A stretch of 64,000 bases of DNA from Struthio camelus (taxonomy: Eukaryota > Chordata > Aves > Struthioniformes > Struthionidae): the NCBI RefSeq assembly GCF_040807025.1, contig NC_090968.1:2717906-2781905 (forward strand), written 5' to 3'. Position 1 is the stretch's first letter. Each line of letters opens with the position of its first letter. The notes beneath the pieces are model-generated. The model ran no database searches and was not told the origin of the DNA. It was given only the letters and a program-made list of their open reading frames with translations. Made by a program: the position numbers and the translations under genes. Below, in pieces: positions 1 to 11,124 of the stretch.

Positions 1-600
1 GCATCTACTGACTGGGATTAGGCTGTAAGAGATGTCAGGTCCAGTGAACGCATAATGGCTTTGACGCTTTCAGATTCCCAGGCCAGCATTTCTTCTAAGT
101 CACACCAGGACTCACTGGAAAAATGCTGAAATTTCACAATACGTTGTGTTCATTTTTTTCCAGACAAAGCTCCGCAAGGACAGCAGGAAGATAAAAGCAT
201 CCATTTGCCCCTGTTCATGTGAAATGAGGTATATTCACGTGGCTTCACTTCATAGACAGCTATTGGAGCATGTTTTTTGCTTTGTTTTTTTGATTTTTTT
301 CTTTTGACCTCAGTACTGTAATTTTTACAATGCAAATAGAGTGGCTCACCTTGGTTCACTGGGCAAGAAATTAGTTTCCTTTAAAAATTTTTTTGGATTT
401 TAGCAGTTATCCTGATATTGCCCAAGTTCCATGGGATTTTTCAAAAGTAATTAGAAAGCCAGTACATATCAGAAAGTTATCATTAAACATATTGAATTTC
501 TCACTGCAAACAGATTCTTATCCGGTAAATTTGTCAGGCTTTGTTAGGTTAGAATTTACAAAGTACAACTCCCATATTTATGTAATAGCTATAGCAGGAA
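1..600. other. Upstream intergenic DNA, no feature seen
   Basis: AT-rich, CpG-poor sequence 5' of the GKN1-like gene. I see no splice-site-bounded coding block, no RNA gene and no recognisable repeat. The short open frames here have neither family resemblance nor splice context. Confidence 0.6.
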
Positions 601-637
601 ATAATGTTCACTGACATGCAGACATGGGTGCAAATCG

Positions 638-730
638 CTAGATAAGTTTATTGCAATATCTAACCATTCCACACCTAATTTTGAGAACTAGCATATATAA
701 GGTGGAAGGTTAACATTCTTTCCAGCTGCA
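638..730 (+). promoter_or_regulatory. GKN1-like core promoter with TATA box
   Basis: A clear TATA box (CATATATAAGG) lies at about 692-702, 54 nt before the start codon. Transcription would be expected to begin near 722-730, giving a short 5' UTR of roughly 25-30 nt, which suits a small secreted-protein gene. A GATA-type motif (AGATAAG) is at 640-646 and is followed by a C/EBP-like TTGCAATA. GATA factors are known regulators of stomach epithelium, but that role here is inference. The start site is predicted from spacing only. Confidence 0.6.
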
Positions 731-753
731 CTTGCATCCGCTCTGCAGTCAAC

Positions 754-765
754 ATGAAATCCACT
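754..765 (+). CDS. GKN1: GKN1-like exon 1 (start codon and three residues)
   Basis: ATG followed by three codons (M-K-S-T), then a GTGAGT donor at 766. A four-codon first coding exon is the usual gastrokine arrangement. The start is supported by the TATA box 54 nt upstream and by the join to a signal-peptide exon in phase 0. Confidence 0.8.
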
Positions 766-3700
766 GTGAGTATACATGCCATTTTCTTCTTATAAACTAA
801 AACTCTGATGCAAAACCATTGCCTGCATACCACAGGCCTGCTTGCCTGTATCCACTTATAGCAAAAAGTTCTTCTCAGACTTCATTCCTCCAGAGTACAG
901 CTCAGACCATAGTAACCTAAACAGATCAAGAGGTAAGGATTCTTGCAAAGATTTAGCTATATATTATCCAATCTACAGGAAGCCTAATCTAAAGCCCATT
1001 GTTGTCAACAGTCCTTTTGCAAAACTGGAGCAACACTGTAATGGATCTAGCCACTTGTAATATTTAACTGGAGTAAATTTCTTTCTCCTCACTCATATGA
1101 AATCTCAGTATATGACTGTGTAAGTCCCCTCAGTAGAGTCTTCAGATTCAGTTCTTGAAAGTAAACTACTCATACAAATCTAGGTTGGATTGTTCTAGGG
1201 TAAAGTAAGGAAAACTCAATTTAGGTGACCTTTGCAATTCCAGTGTGAAAGGAAAAAAAATAGGGGCGGGGGGGAGGAAATCCAAGGAGTACACTTCAGG
1301 ATCAGACTAGGAAAAAGTCATTAGAAAGGATTCTTAACGACCAGATTTGTCAGCCAGGCCTGCATTTATACTTATACGCTTTAAATGTTCGTTTCAGATT
1401 GTGATTACTGTACTTTTTGGACTCTCGTTGACTCCTTCTCTTGCTGGTAAGGTAAGTATGGTGACCAAGGTATACATCACTGCTCTGTTTCTGTCTTTCC
1501 TGCTTCTTGAATTTTGCCCACTGCTGTGGAGGGCAATTTCTCTTGTATATAAAAGGTAAAACCATAAAATGGCAATTGTAAGCTTCAGAAATTATTCAGT
1601 GACTCTATTGAAAGAATTGTTACAGCTACTCCAGAGTGGCATGGCCTTACTGTTCTGTCATTTTGACAATGTTGTTGTTGTCACTAAAGGAGCTCCTGGT
1701 GGGCCAGTGTTTGTTGTGTTATAGTTAAAAAAAAAAAATAAAAAAAAGCATTATGGAACCACGTAAAATCTTATGGGACTGAACCTGTCTCCAAAACAGT
1801 TTGAATGTTTTTCCACATCAGTCTTAGAGGATTCTATTTTTGCCAAGTAAAGGAAATATCTGGTTGACTTAGAACATAAATTTGAGTGCCTTTTTAGGCA
1901 ACCTGTTAATTTACAACAATTAGAAAAATCCTGACTGAGTCTTCATCCAATTTGTTCTCATTCACTGCTCTGTGGATTTAGACCTGTGGCTATTTTAATA
2001 GGAAAGGTGGCATTAAGGGTATTTGTGTGTCTGGCTGTAAATGATCTATGTCTAATCAGCCCCATGGAGCACTGTGCTGACCTTTCTGCTTCTGGTACCT
2101 TTGTTCACTCCGCTCGGCCTAGGTCAAAAATCGCTGCACGGTTCTGATTTGGGCCACGTAGATCTCAGGGATTGGTGTGATAGCCCTTCTAACCTCTCGC
2201 AGGGCGGTGCAGATGATTTCCTATAAGCACTGAGGAGATTAACTATAGCCTGAAAGTCTAAAATGTTAATTTTGTTTTCTAAATTCAGAATGTGGATAGA
2301 AATAAGCAAATAAGCACTGGTGAAAACTCCCACCAAACTCTGTCAATCAACAAAGAAAAGAGCACGGCATGTATTGACATGAACGATGGCCGTGACTCAT
2401 GGAACATTATCTGGAACTACAATACGGTGAGTGGTGAAGAACATGCTTTTTCAGAAAATTTCCAAGGCAACTAGTTCGTATACAACTAATTGAAATAGAC
2501 TGTTTCTTATTCTTTAAATTTTAGGTCCAAGTTCAGGGGTAAAAAACTTTATCAGTCTTTATTACTTTGATTTTTAATACAGACTTCATTCTGATGTCAA
2601 TTAATGAAGAACTGAAATCCTAGATCTTAATAAATTTATTTTACAGGGCTATATGGCAACCAGAATATTTGCACAGAAGGTTTGCTTCATTTCTAAAATG
2701 AACAAGAATGTGATGCCTGATATTGTTGCTATTTCCAAGATGACTGAAAAAAAAAAGGTAAGATAAAAAGGGGAGTTACTTGTAAACCTGAACAATAAAG
2801 CAAACGTAAACTGTAAGCATGGGATCATCAGAGAGAATGCTATTTTCAAAAGTTTTTAAACCAACAGCTAATATAAAAGCCATTAAGATTAAACCATTTG
2901 TTATAAATTTGTATCATTTCAATGACCATTTACATTAATGTAATTTGTAAACTTTGACAAATTAAAATATCCTGTTTCAGATACTTGCAATGGAAATTTT
3001 TAATGTTTGTCTACATTATGTATCACCTAGAAAATGCATTTTTATGCTGTGATATAGATTGACTATTTATTTTTAATATTGCTGTTTATGTTTAAAAATG
3101 TTAGATTTTTGGCAGAGTACTCTTCATAATCTCACATTCTTTGCAGGCTAAAAAGTATTTTTGTAGGCAACTCTATTGGGAGAAGAGCAAAAAAATCCAG
3201 TAACGAGAAAAGAAGTGTTTAGATAAAATTTCAAGCCTTTGCATAACTTTTTCAAGAGAACTACACCATATTACCGTGAGTTCAGCCCACATGATTAGGG
3301 CAAACATTTTAAAAAATACCTCAGCGTTCAGCACCCTTTTGTGGACTCAGACACTCCTCCTGAAGAGCCTGAGAGCTGAGCCTTTCTAAAATCCTGGCTT
3401 TAAAGGCCAAGAGGGCATGGTGGGGAAAGAAAAGGGGAGAGTTATATAAGTACGGATTCATCTTTATCTGTAGCTCCAGGCCTGCTTTCACTAAGGTGCA
3501 TCTCTGTTGCCCTCTGAAGCTTATCTCAGCTTCCTGCTTACCAGCAAGAAGGAAGTGCGTTTGAGTGGGCTTTCAGGAACCCTTTGATAAAATTCCACCA
3601 TAATATTGAAAGTATATGTCAATCTCAGTCCTCCCTGCTAAGTGTGTCTTCACCCTGGAGTTCATCTAGCTATTCCTTACCAGCGTGCTTTCTCTTTCTT

Positions 3701-6259
3701 GAGAGGACTACATTTTCACACGTGGCAAGATTTTTTTCTTCCTTTGTTTCCTATTGAAGGAAACACCAGTGAAGTTCAGCACTACTTGCAATACTGATGC
3801 TGAACAGTAATCTGGTTCAGGCGTTTACCAGGGGGATGGTTTTTCAATAGAAAAAGAGTAGGTGCATTTTTTCCCCCTTACAAAACTCTACATTTTCTCT
3901 GAGGAAGTTCAGATTCTGCAGATTGCTTTAGAAAAGTATATTAGAAAACCTTAAAGGTATTATTTATTTTTGGGTAGTAAGAACCAAAAATGGTTCATTT
4001 TGATGGATCTCAACCCTCATTTCCAATTTTAGAAGGTTACTTTCTGGATATTACTGTTTGGACCTCTGTTTTCCTTTATGGCATAAGAGGATATCTCTTC
4101 AGATTCAACACAGCCTTTCCCCTACATCAGCAGTGTGATCCAGAGTAGGATCCCTGTGGTTATAGCTGAATAATGAGCGATGCAAACCAACAGGAAGCCT
4201 AGTTCATAAGAAAAAATATGGGTGATTAGGAACTTTACTATCCAGAGTACAAAGCATTCAGGTAGGAAAATATGTCTGAAATTAATTTGAAACAAAGTGC
4301 TCTGGAGGAGTTCAGAGAACCTTCCCCATTAAAACACTCAGCAGAGTTCTCCAAGAGGTCTTGAGCACTGCTAGCAAATAATTTTAATCTGAATACATCT
4401 GCCAAGTGCTGCTACTGTCCTCTTGGTTCCAGTTTTAGAAAACTGAATGAATAGATTTCTTCTCCCTCTACACTTCAAGTTATAACCCAAGTACCTCTAG
4501 GGTAGGAGTGACTAAGGAAATACTTTTGCAGGAGGTCTATGTTAACATATTGGCCGCGCTTGTCTTTTCCTGTTCAGCTGTTCCAGTTGTTCTCTTTTGC
4601 TTCTTTTCATCTTGTCTCCCTTAGAAAGACCTGACCTAGGAATTGTCTTCTATGCTTGCTGATGGTCCCACATTCACACAGCAGATTGAAAGACTGCACA
4701 AAATACTGTTTTAGTAAAAAAAAAAAAAAAAGAAAAAAAAAAAAAGAAAGCACTGAGTCACCATTCCAGAGATAGGAATACGTATATCATTAAATGAATC
4801 AAGACACTGATCTTATTGAATGATGTTATTTGATGTTGTTTAGAGGGCGAAAGGTCAAAGACATCCATCAAAAGATCTCGTATACGTCGTCTCAAAAAAA
4901 AGAGTCCGTGACCTCAAGTCTTATGGAGAAGACATCTTTGCTCTGTGCAAAGGGCTCCCGACTTATATAGCGCATGAAGTTCGTGGTGAGTGCAATCAAA
5001 TGAATTATTTGTGTAACTGAGCAGAGTTTTTTTCCTTAGGGAACAATACATGAATGCTGCTGTTCCAACTAGAGACAGACACAAACCAAGAACTTCCAGA
5101 ACTGCAGAAAGGCTTCAGTATCTGTGCAGATCTGGATCAGAACAATGTTGAGTCACAATCTCGTTAAATTAGCCTGATCTGAGCTCTTACTTATCCTTTT
5201 ACTAAATTATAAGGTGGCTTAATTTTTGGCCCAGAATTTTGCCGATTGAACTTACCTGTAATGCCAAGGTACAGAAGTAGCAGTGTCTCAAGAACTGCTG
5301 TCCTTCAGTTTACACACTGCTGATAGCTTGCTGAGCGATCCTACCATCAAATGGCTGTGCTGAAAGCCAAATCAAATAAACGCATTCATGTTTTACAATA
5401 TTAAGCCAAGTTGCTTCACACCTTGCAGGTTTAGTTTCATGACCTAAACAATATAGGGTTCTTTAATAATGTCAAAGCTTGATGGGGCATATTAACAACA
5501 ATAGCATAACAGTATAATGCACTATAATATACTAATAGTATATGCCCACTAGTACTGGCAAATGTAAAGAATGTTGAATAGAACATCTTTGTGATCATCC
5601 ATTTTTGAGTCAAAGATCCAGTTGTGTTTGGTGACTACAAAAGTATCTTTTACTCATTCATTTAGACTATTTCTTTAATAGCAATTATAAGAAACGCTCC
5701 TTGACTAGAGTAATAAAAATACACTGTTGTAGAATGCCAGCTATTGCTATGAAGACAAGCATAAACCAACTAGCTTGCAGCAGGTGCCATAGTCAGGGTT
5801 TGATCACTTGCGTTATAACTGTCTTAGGGGAAAAGATACATTATTTTGAAATACATATAAAGGAATTGCAAACTGAGTGACTGCAAACTCTCTCATTAGA
5901 GATATGCCCTGCAGAGCCTACATAGCATGTTACCATTCTGCCATAGCAGTATTTCCACCTACTTGGTGCTCATTTTCCTTCAGTGATTGCTTTGAAAACT
6001 GAAATTGCTCAACTGCTTTGATTAAAAAACAAAACAAAAAAACCCACGAGTGCAGTGTCTCATGTATTAAAGGCTGCCAGTGAACGTACAGAGTTCTTAC
6101 AACGGTCTTAGGTATTAACCTGATGCTATATGGTTTTTTTTTTCTTCCTTTTCTCTTTTTTAAGGATCCCAATTTTGGTACAATCAAGGATCATGTTTTC
6201 AACTTAATATCCTTTTTGTTCTTGGCATTCGTTACTGTGACAACACTGGGAGCTCCTGA
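754..6259 (+). CDS. GKN1: Gastrokine-1-like secreted BRICHOS protein, complete, six exons
   Basis: Coding exons at 754-765, 1398-1451, 2289-2426, 2647-2757, 4844-4985 and 6165-6259 join in frame to 183 codons plus a TGA stop, close to the usual gastrokine length of about 185. Gastrokines are secreted by gastric surface mucous cells and are linked to mucosal protection and control of epithelial growth. Residues 1-20 form a hydrophobic signal peptide ending SLA. The BRICHOS domain covers roughly residues 55-150; its two canonical cysteines are C81 (in KVCFISKM) and C140 (in ALCKGLPTY). Two more cysteines, C163 and C177, sit in the C-terminal extension as in mammalian GKN1. Oddities: the near-invariant BRICHOS Asp is Asn (N65 in IIWNY), and there is an extra Cys (C50). 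The domain pattern and the position just upstream of ANTXR1 on the same strand favour GKN1 over GKN2. Confidence 0.86.
766..1397 (+). other. GKN1-like intron 1
   Basis: GT-AG intron of 632 nt with acceptor TTTCAG at 1392-1397. Apart from a short A/G-rich stretch near 1252-1276 (A8 then G-rich), nothing is recognisable in it. Confidence 0.75.
1398..1451 (+). CDS. GKN1: GKN1-like exon 2 (signal peptide)
   Basis: 54 nt, phase 0 at both ends, coding the hydrophobic IVITVLFGLSLTPSLAGK. The donor is the GTAAGT at 1452. A second GTAAG lies 5 nt upstream at 1447, but using it would shift the frame. Confidence 0.85.
1452..2288 (+). other. GKN1-like intron 2, with a CpG-richer patch
   Basis: GT-AG intron of 837 nt. 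Most of it is ordinary AT-rich intron. The stretch 2110-2215 is noticeably richer in CpG and reads differently from its surroundings; I could not assign it. Confidence 0.7.
2289..2426 (+). CDS. GKN1: GKN1-like exon 3 (linker and start of BRICHOS)
   Basis: 138 nt, 46 codons, phase 0, the same length as the corresponding human gastrokine exon. It ends with DSWNIIWNYNT followed by a GTGAGT donor at 2427. Where other gastrokines have I-W-D-Y or I-F-D-Y, this exon has AAC (Asn, residue 65). Confidence 0.88.
2647..2757 (+). CDS. GKN1: GKN1-like exon 4 (BRICHOS core, first Cys)
   Basis: 111 nt, 37 codons, phase 0. It starts GYMATRIFAQKVCFISKM, the most recognisable gastrokine block, and carries the first canonical BRICHOS cysteine (C81). 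It ends in a lysine run coded by an A10 stretch just before the GTAAGA donor. Confidence 0.9.
2758..4843 (+). other. GKN1-like intron 4
   Basis: GT-AG intron of 2086 nt. The only notable content is a 35-nt A-rich tract (4716-4750, A16-G-A13-G-A3-G) about 95 nt before the acceptor. No other gene or repeat was recognised. Confidence 0.7.
4844..4985 (+). CDS. GKN1: GKN1-like exon 5 (BRICHOS end, second Cys)
   Basis: 142 nt, 47 codons plus one base. It includes KDLVYVVSKKRVRDLKSYG and ALCKGLPTYIAHEV, which holds the second canonical BRICHOS Cys (C140). The acceptor reads TTTAGAG. The first AG (4842-4843) keeps the frame and the second, two bases later, would break it, so I chose the first. The donor is GTGAGT at 4986. 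Confidence 0.87.
4986..6164 (+). other. GKN1-like intron 5
   Basis: GT-AG intron of 1179 nt ending in a long pyrimidine tract and TAAG. Nothing else was recognised in it. Confidence 0.7.
6165..6259 (+). CDS. GKN1: GKN1-like exon 6 (C-terminus and stop)
   Basis: The last exon completes a split Gly codon, continues SQFWYNQGSCFQLNILFVLG and ends ...RYCDNTGSS with TGA at 6257-6259. The G-S/T-C spacing and the final Cys match the GKN1 C-terminus. Confidence 0.87.
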
Positions 6260-6409
6260 AAATTTTACCTTTCTTGAACCTATCAAGGACACCTACTAAC
6301 TGCACAAAGCCATCCCTGTTGCTGTTGTCCCCTGGTATTACATCTTGCAAGTGTTTCAGTCTTCATGATTCAGATCGTGAAGCAGATCAGTTGGTGACAG
6401 TGTCTTTCA

Positions 6410-6415
6410 ATTAAA
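6410..6415 (+). promoter_or_regulatory. Poly(A) signal of the GKN1-like gene (ATTAAA)
   Basis: ATTAAA, the commonest variant signal, lies about 150 nt after the stop. T/GT-rich sequence follows at about 6436-6450, as expected downstream of a cleavage site. The predicted 3' UTR is 6260 to about 6430. Confidence 0.6.
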
Positions 6416-6439
6416 CACATTTAGCATGGATGTCAACTC

Positions 6440-9400
6440 TGTCTAGTTTCTCATTACTACATCCATTATCATCTGTGTCTGAGACCCATTCTGGATCAGG
6501 ATGTGGCATCAGAAGCAGATCAAGATTGGGCCTGGTTGGCATACGTATGGGAAACCTTCCGGCGGCGGGGGGAAAGCTGTAGCAAATTAGTTTAAGGAGG
6601 CTGTAGCTGCTTTTTCCTTGCCTCGCTACAGAGCCAAGTCTTTTGAAAAGGTGGTCCCACTCCGTGTACATCACTCCCAAGAAGTCAGGTAGGAGAGCAA
6701 GCGTAGATCACCCTTCCCCCCGCCCCCAGATACAAACAGAAGAGAATCCCTTAAGAACATACAAAATACGACATTTGAATACTTTTTGTAGGCTCATCAA
6801 GAAAGCAAGCCTGTTATGAAAAGCTAAACCTGAAGCACCACAGCTAGCCTGATGGAGCCCACGATTCATCTCTACTGAATTTTAGGGAGACAGACAGACA
6901 CACACAGAATATAGAGGAATTATTTTTCTTTGTTGATTATTAGAATACGTATTAATCTTCAGCAGTAGTACAGAACTGTGTATACAGAGCGGAACAGCCT
7001 GCGTTATAGTTACAAAGAACTGCGGACAACTGCTTGAAAATAGACAGAGAAGAGAAATAATTACTAATGAAAACTGAAGTGGCCATAGCCGTGCCATTGA
7101 TGTGCACAGGGGAGTTTCCAGTCCCCTCTTCCCACCCAAACCCTTAGGCTATCAAAACGCCTGGTTGCACTCCTCTACCCTTTTGAACTCTTGAGATGCT
7201 CCTTTAAAAAGTTACTCTTAACGCAGGACACAGTTCTAGAGACCTTCAATTTTAGTTTGGTATCACAAAATACCGAGGTAATTAACAATTACATGGAGGA
7301 AGGGACATTTGCTCTTTTTGGAGATGAGTGACTATCAGCATATGTACATTACAAAAATGACATACAGAATTAAGGCCTTGCTTTAAATAAGGCAAAGATG
7401 CCTTACATGAAAAATCTTGATTATCGTGGAATGAAAAGTAGACGGAGAAGAAATACGCAAGGAGTTTGTCTTTGTTCTGTTCTGTTCGAGAAAGAGAATT
7501 CTAATTACTTTTAGGATGTATAGGGTTATTTATGGGATTCCAAAAATAAAGAAGGTCCTCCATTTTTCTCAATGCGAAGTGAAAGCTGGCTAAAGGTACC
7601 AAATTCAACTCTCGGCAGATTAAGCTTTGTCTCAAAGATGCATATACAAAACACCACCAATTCTTGATCCACAGAGGATAGTGCAAGATTCCCGGCTCTC
7701 TCTTCCCAACTTCCTCCAAGTCAGTCTTGAAGACATAAGAACATGGACTTAGTTTTCCTTCCTTAATGCCGCAATGGTGCCTGTAAAGGGACATGAAAGA
7801 TTTATTCCATTTATGCTACCAGGGACATGGAGAAAGAAATAGTCTTTACGCTTTCCTGATGGTTAATCCCAGATCTCTGTATTTCAGATTCCCCAGAAGT
7901 AAAAACTTGAAATGAATCAAGCTTAGGAATACACTAACAGTTTCTGGTGTCTTAACCAGGGCATATGATAAAGAATTTATGTGAGGTTTATGTCAGTTTT
8001 AGGAAGACAAAACTGTACTTTATATACTTCGACCCAGCATGAAGCCTGCTGTTAAGAAGTTACCCTATCAAAGTGTTTTTGTTTTGGTTTGTTTTTTTGA
8101 GGGGGAGGGGGGTTGAACAAATGTGAACTAGAAGAGTGCATTTATACTGGACTGTCACCTAACTACAGTTTTTTCTGATCCTGCAATGGACCCGAAGCCA
8201 GATTTACTATATGTGGTCAAGCCACTATCACAGAGAAGAAACAAGGCTTCCAAGAGTAAGAAGTAGAACGTGAAGCTAGAGAAAGTTAGATTAGAGATGA
8301 AGTGCAATTTTTAAACAGTAGGGCCATTAAACACTAAATCTTTACCAAGAAGAATTCCAAGAATTCCCCATTGCTAGAGACTTTAAAAAAAATCAAGGCT
8401 GAATATTTCCTCTCTTCAGACAAGAACGGGAGGATGTCCTGGGTTATGCATATGAATCTGTGAACTCCAGAAGAAGAATAGCAGCCAGAGAACGTGCCTC
8501 AATTTCCACTGCCTTCTTACTGATCCCAACGGGCTTAATTCTTTAGCAGGTTAAAATGAGATGAAGGTCGCTTAAGCACATCTCAGGTGAAAGCACCCAA
8601 ACTAAAGGCAAAAGCATCTACATTATCTGGATTAGCACACATCAACCCTAGCAGGAGAGGCAGAATTTGTTTAAAAAACAAAAACAAGTTTCTGCTACTG
8701 CTCATCTCCTTTTCTGCCATTTCACTGGAGTTTTTGTGTTTTGTTTTTCTTCTTTTTAATTTCTTGCCACACCATCAGTTCTCATTTTACTCAGTTTACT
8801 CAGCTAAACGCAACAGAAAGAGGCAAGAATCAAAGTGCAGGAGGGGATTTTCACCTAATTTTAGAATCACTATACATTATTCTAAGACATTCTTTAAGCT
8901 GTTGTCATGCCCTACTTTGCCTTCTTACTGGTATTTCTCTATTTAAGTCCCTTTCCAGAAGGGACTGGAAAAAAACTTTTTGGTAGTACAGTGTATGTTT
9001 AAATGCCAAGTGTGCATGAATGAAAGAAAAGGAAACTTCAGTCACCTAATAAACCAAAGGACCACTTCTCAGCAGCAACAAAAATACTTCCACGATGCTA
9101 AATGCGAAGCTGCAATACAAGGCTTCTAAAGAGGGCTCACATAAGCCTGATGCATCAATAAGAGCTGTATTGCTTTTTCTCAAATAGAGCTGTTGTGTCT
9201 TGTCATCCTGCCCCAGAGTCTATGCCTACCACCACACCCCCAGAGCATATGTACACTTTTGCTTCATGGTGCTGGGATGACAATTGTGGAGAACAGTTAC
9301 CATAGGGACAGCATCACTGCAAATCTTCCAGCCTAGACCACCCTCCGTAGTCCTGGAAATGACATTTAGGGGCAGAGAACAGTTCATGGCACATGTCTGT

Positions 9401-9800
9401 AGAGCTCTCTCACAGGCTGTGACATGTAAGAATTTGAGATTTAAGAAGGCGGCCACAGTTATTGGTATATGCAGTAACAAAAGCATTAGACAATACTCAG
9501 AGATTTGTAAACAGGATTAGGAGAGGGCCAGACCCAAAAAGGCAACACGAATTGAAAAGTGAACTTTTTTCCACTTACTGCTTCAGCCCAAACTCCGATT
9601 TGGAGTGCATGTCAGTAATGTCTTGTAAAAAAAAAAAAAAAAAAAAAAAAGTCTTTGAGGAGGAACAGGGTCAGTGACAATACAATGCCTTGCCTCACAG
9701 ATAAATACATTAATTTTTTTTTTCTTTGCTCTACTATTTCGCATGTGTTCCTAATGAGAAAGTTAAATATTTTATGTGGGTGCTTTAGTTTAAAGCTGTA
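6440..9800. other. Intergenic DNA between the two gastrokine loci
   Basis: No splice-bounded coding block was found. A minus-strand open frame at 6411-6680 overlaps the GKN1-like 3' UTR and has no recognised relatives. A pure A24 run lies at 9627-9650. The rest is ordinary AT-rich sequence. Confidence 0.55.
9627..9650. repeat. Mononucleotide run A24
   Basis: An uninterrupted run of 24 A. No flanking element or target-site duplication was seen, so it is called a simple repeat and not a retrogene tail. Confidence 0.9.
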
Positions 9801-9810
9801 TCTGCCCACA

Positions 9811-9890
9811 AAAAGTATATAAGGTCATTTCAAGACTTACAAATCCATCTTCTTGAAGATTTTGTGTGTTCAGCAGTGAATCTTGCTTAG
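9811..9890 (+). promoter_or_regulatory. Possible relic TATA box and first exon of the second gastrokine
   Basis: GTATATAAGGTC at 9815-9826 resembles the TATA box of the intact gene. About 60 nt further on, CAGCAGTGAATCTT (9871-9884) aligns roughly with the intact gene's CTGCAGTCAACATG, so the start codon position reads CTT and no donor follows. The resemblance is short and could be chance, but the position, 1.2 kb before the signal-peptide exon, fits. Confidence 0.35.
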
Positions 9891-11070
9891 AGACAAAATA
9901 GAGACATTTCTAAGTATTTTAACAACCTCAGATTTCTGTCAAATGGTTCTTACTGTAGTACCTTTAGCTCCAGTTCTGTGAGGCACTGACACAACCCCTT
10001 GCTTCCATCAAATCTAGTGGAGAAGAAAGGGCAAGATGTGCAAAAACAAAGTCAGAAAAAGAAGAGGTCTGTTTTTTTTTTTTTTTAAAGTAGAAAAAGT
10101 TCAGGGACCTTCCTTATCCGAAATCCCAACCTGAGGTATGAACAGTATGATTAAAAAGAAAATCCTACACTTCCAAAGGAGTGCATCTACTCTCTAATCA
10201 GTTCTCTTCTGTACATCGTAGGATGTTTATTTTCATTTTGTTAAGCACATAAACACCTTTTCATACACTTACCACCATGGGTTCAGCATTGCTGAAACCC
10301 AGACCCTACAATATCTGTGCTGAAAAACCTGAAACACTAAAAAAAAAAAAAAACAAAAAACCCAAAGCACCCAGGCTAAGCGGACACTATGACACTATGG
10401 TAAACAAATAACATGTTACTGGGAAATTTCTCAAAGACAAAAAAAGACTGCTATGTGTCTAGCTTTCCCTGGCTTGCAGGAAGCAGAAAGAATCCCATTG
10501 TTGATCATGTTTTGTGACATTTCTGTCATCCTGCATAAGCTATCGTAGTAAATTATTCTTCACTTGTGAGGGACTGCCAAACATTACCTTCTCTAACCAC
10601 AATCAGTATTAAACTTCCAGGCACAAGTTCTGTAACAACTGCTGATGTCAGTTTATTTTTTGTCCCCCTCCACCACCTTCCCCCTCCCCCCGGTGTTAAC
10701 TCTGTCCTGTTGGACGCTATTTTAATTCAGTATTATGCAAGTTTCTAAAGCCTTTACTCATTTTAAACTATAAGCGGAGTAAAGCAATAATGTGAGCTGG
10801 TATAGGATTTGCTTAGGATATGTGGGACTTGAGAGGGCAACTGTGTCAGTTTTCATTTTAGCTAATTAGAATGAGCTTTCTGAAAGCACTTTTACTGTAG
10901 GTGTCCTTAGAAGCAAAGGATAAGGATCATGCTTTGTAGAGCTATGTTTATGGAAAAGTAGGAGAACTGAGGACATGCTTGTGGCCCTTCAAACTTAGTT
11001 GCATTTGGCAGCTAAAAGATCTCCAGGGTGCATAGAAGTTGCTTTTAATCCTTTCCATTCTACATTACAG

Positions 11071-11124
11071 GTTCTGCCTCTCATCTTCCTTGGTATTTTT
11101 GTGAATGCAGCTTTTGCAAGTGAG
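11071..11124 (+). pseudogene. Pseudogene exon 2 (signal peptide, intact)
   Basis: ACAG acceptor, then 54 nt coding VLPLIFLGIFVNAAFASE, then a perfect GTAAGT donor. Length, phase 0 and hydrophobic content equal those of exon 2 of the intact GKN1-like gene. Taken alone this exon is undamaged. Confidence 0.7.

Noticed and set aside
9627-9650. A24 run considered as a retrogene or retroposon tail
   Set aside because: No element body, poly(A) signal or target-site duplication is visible around it.
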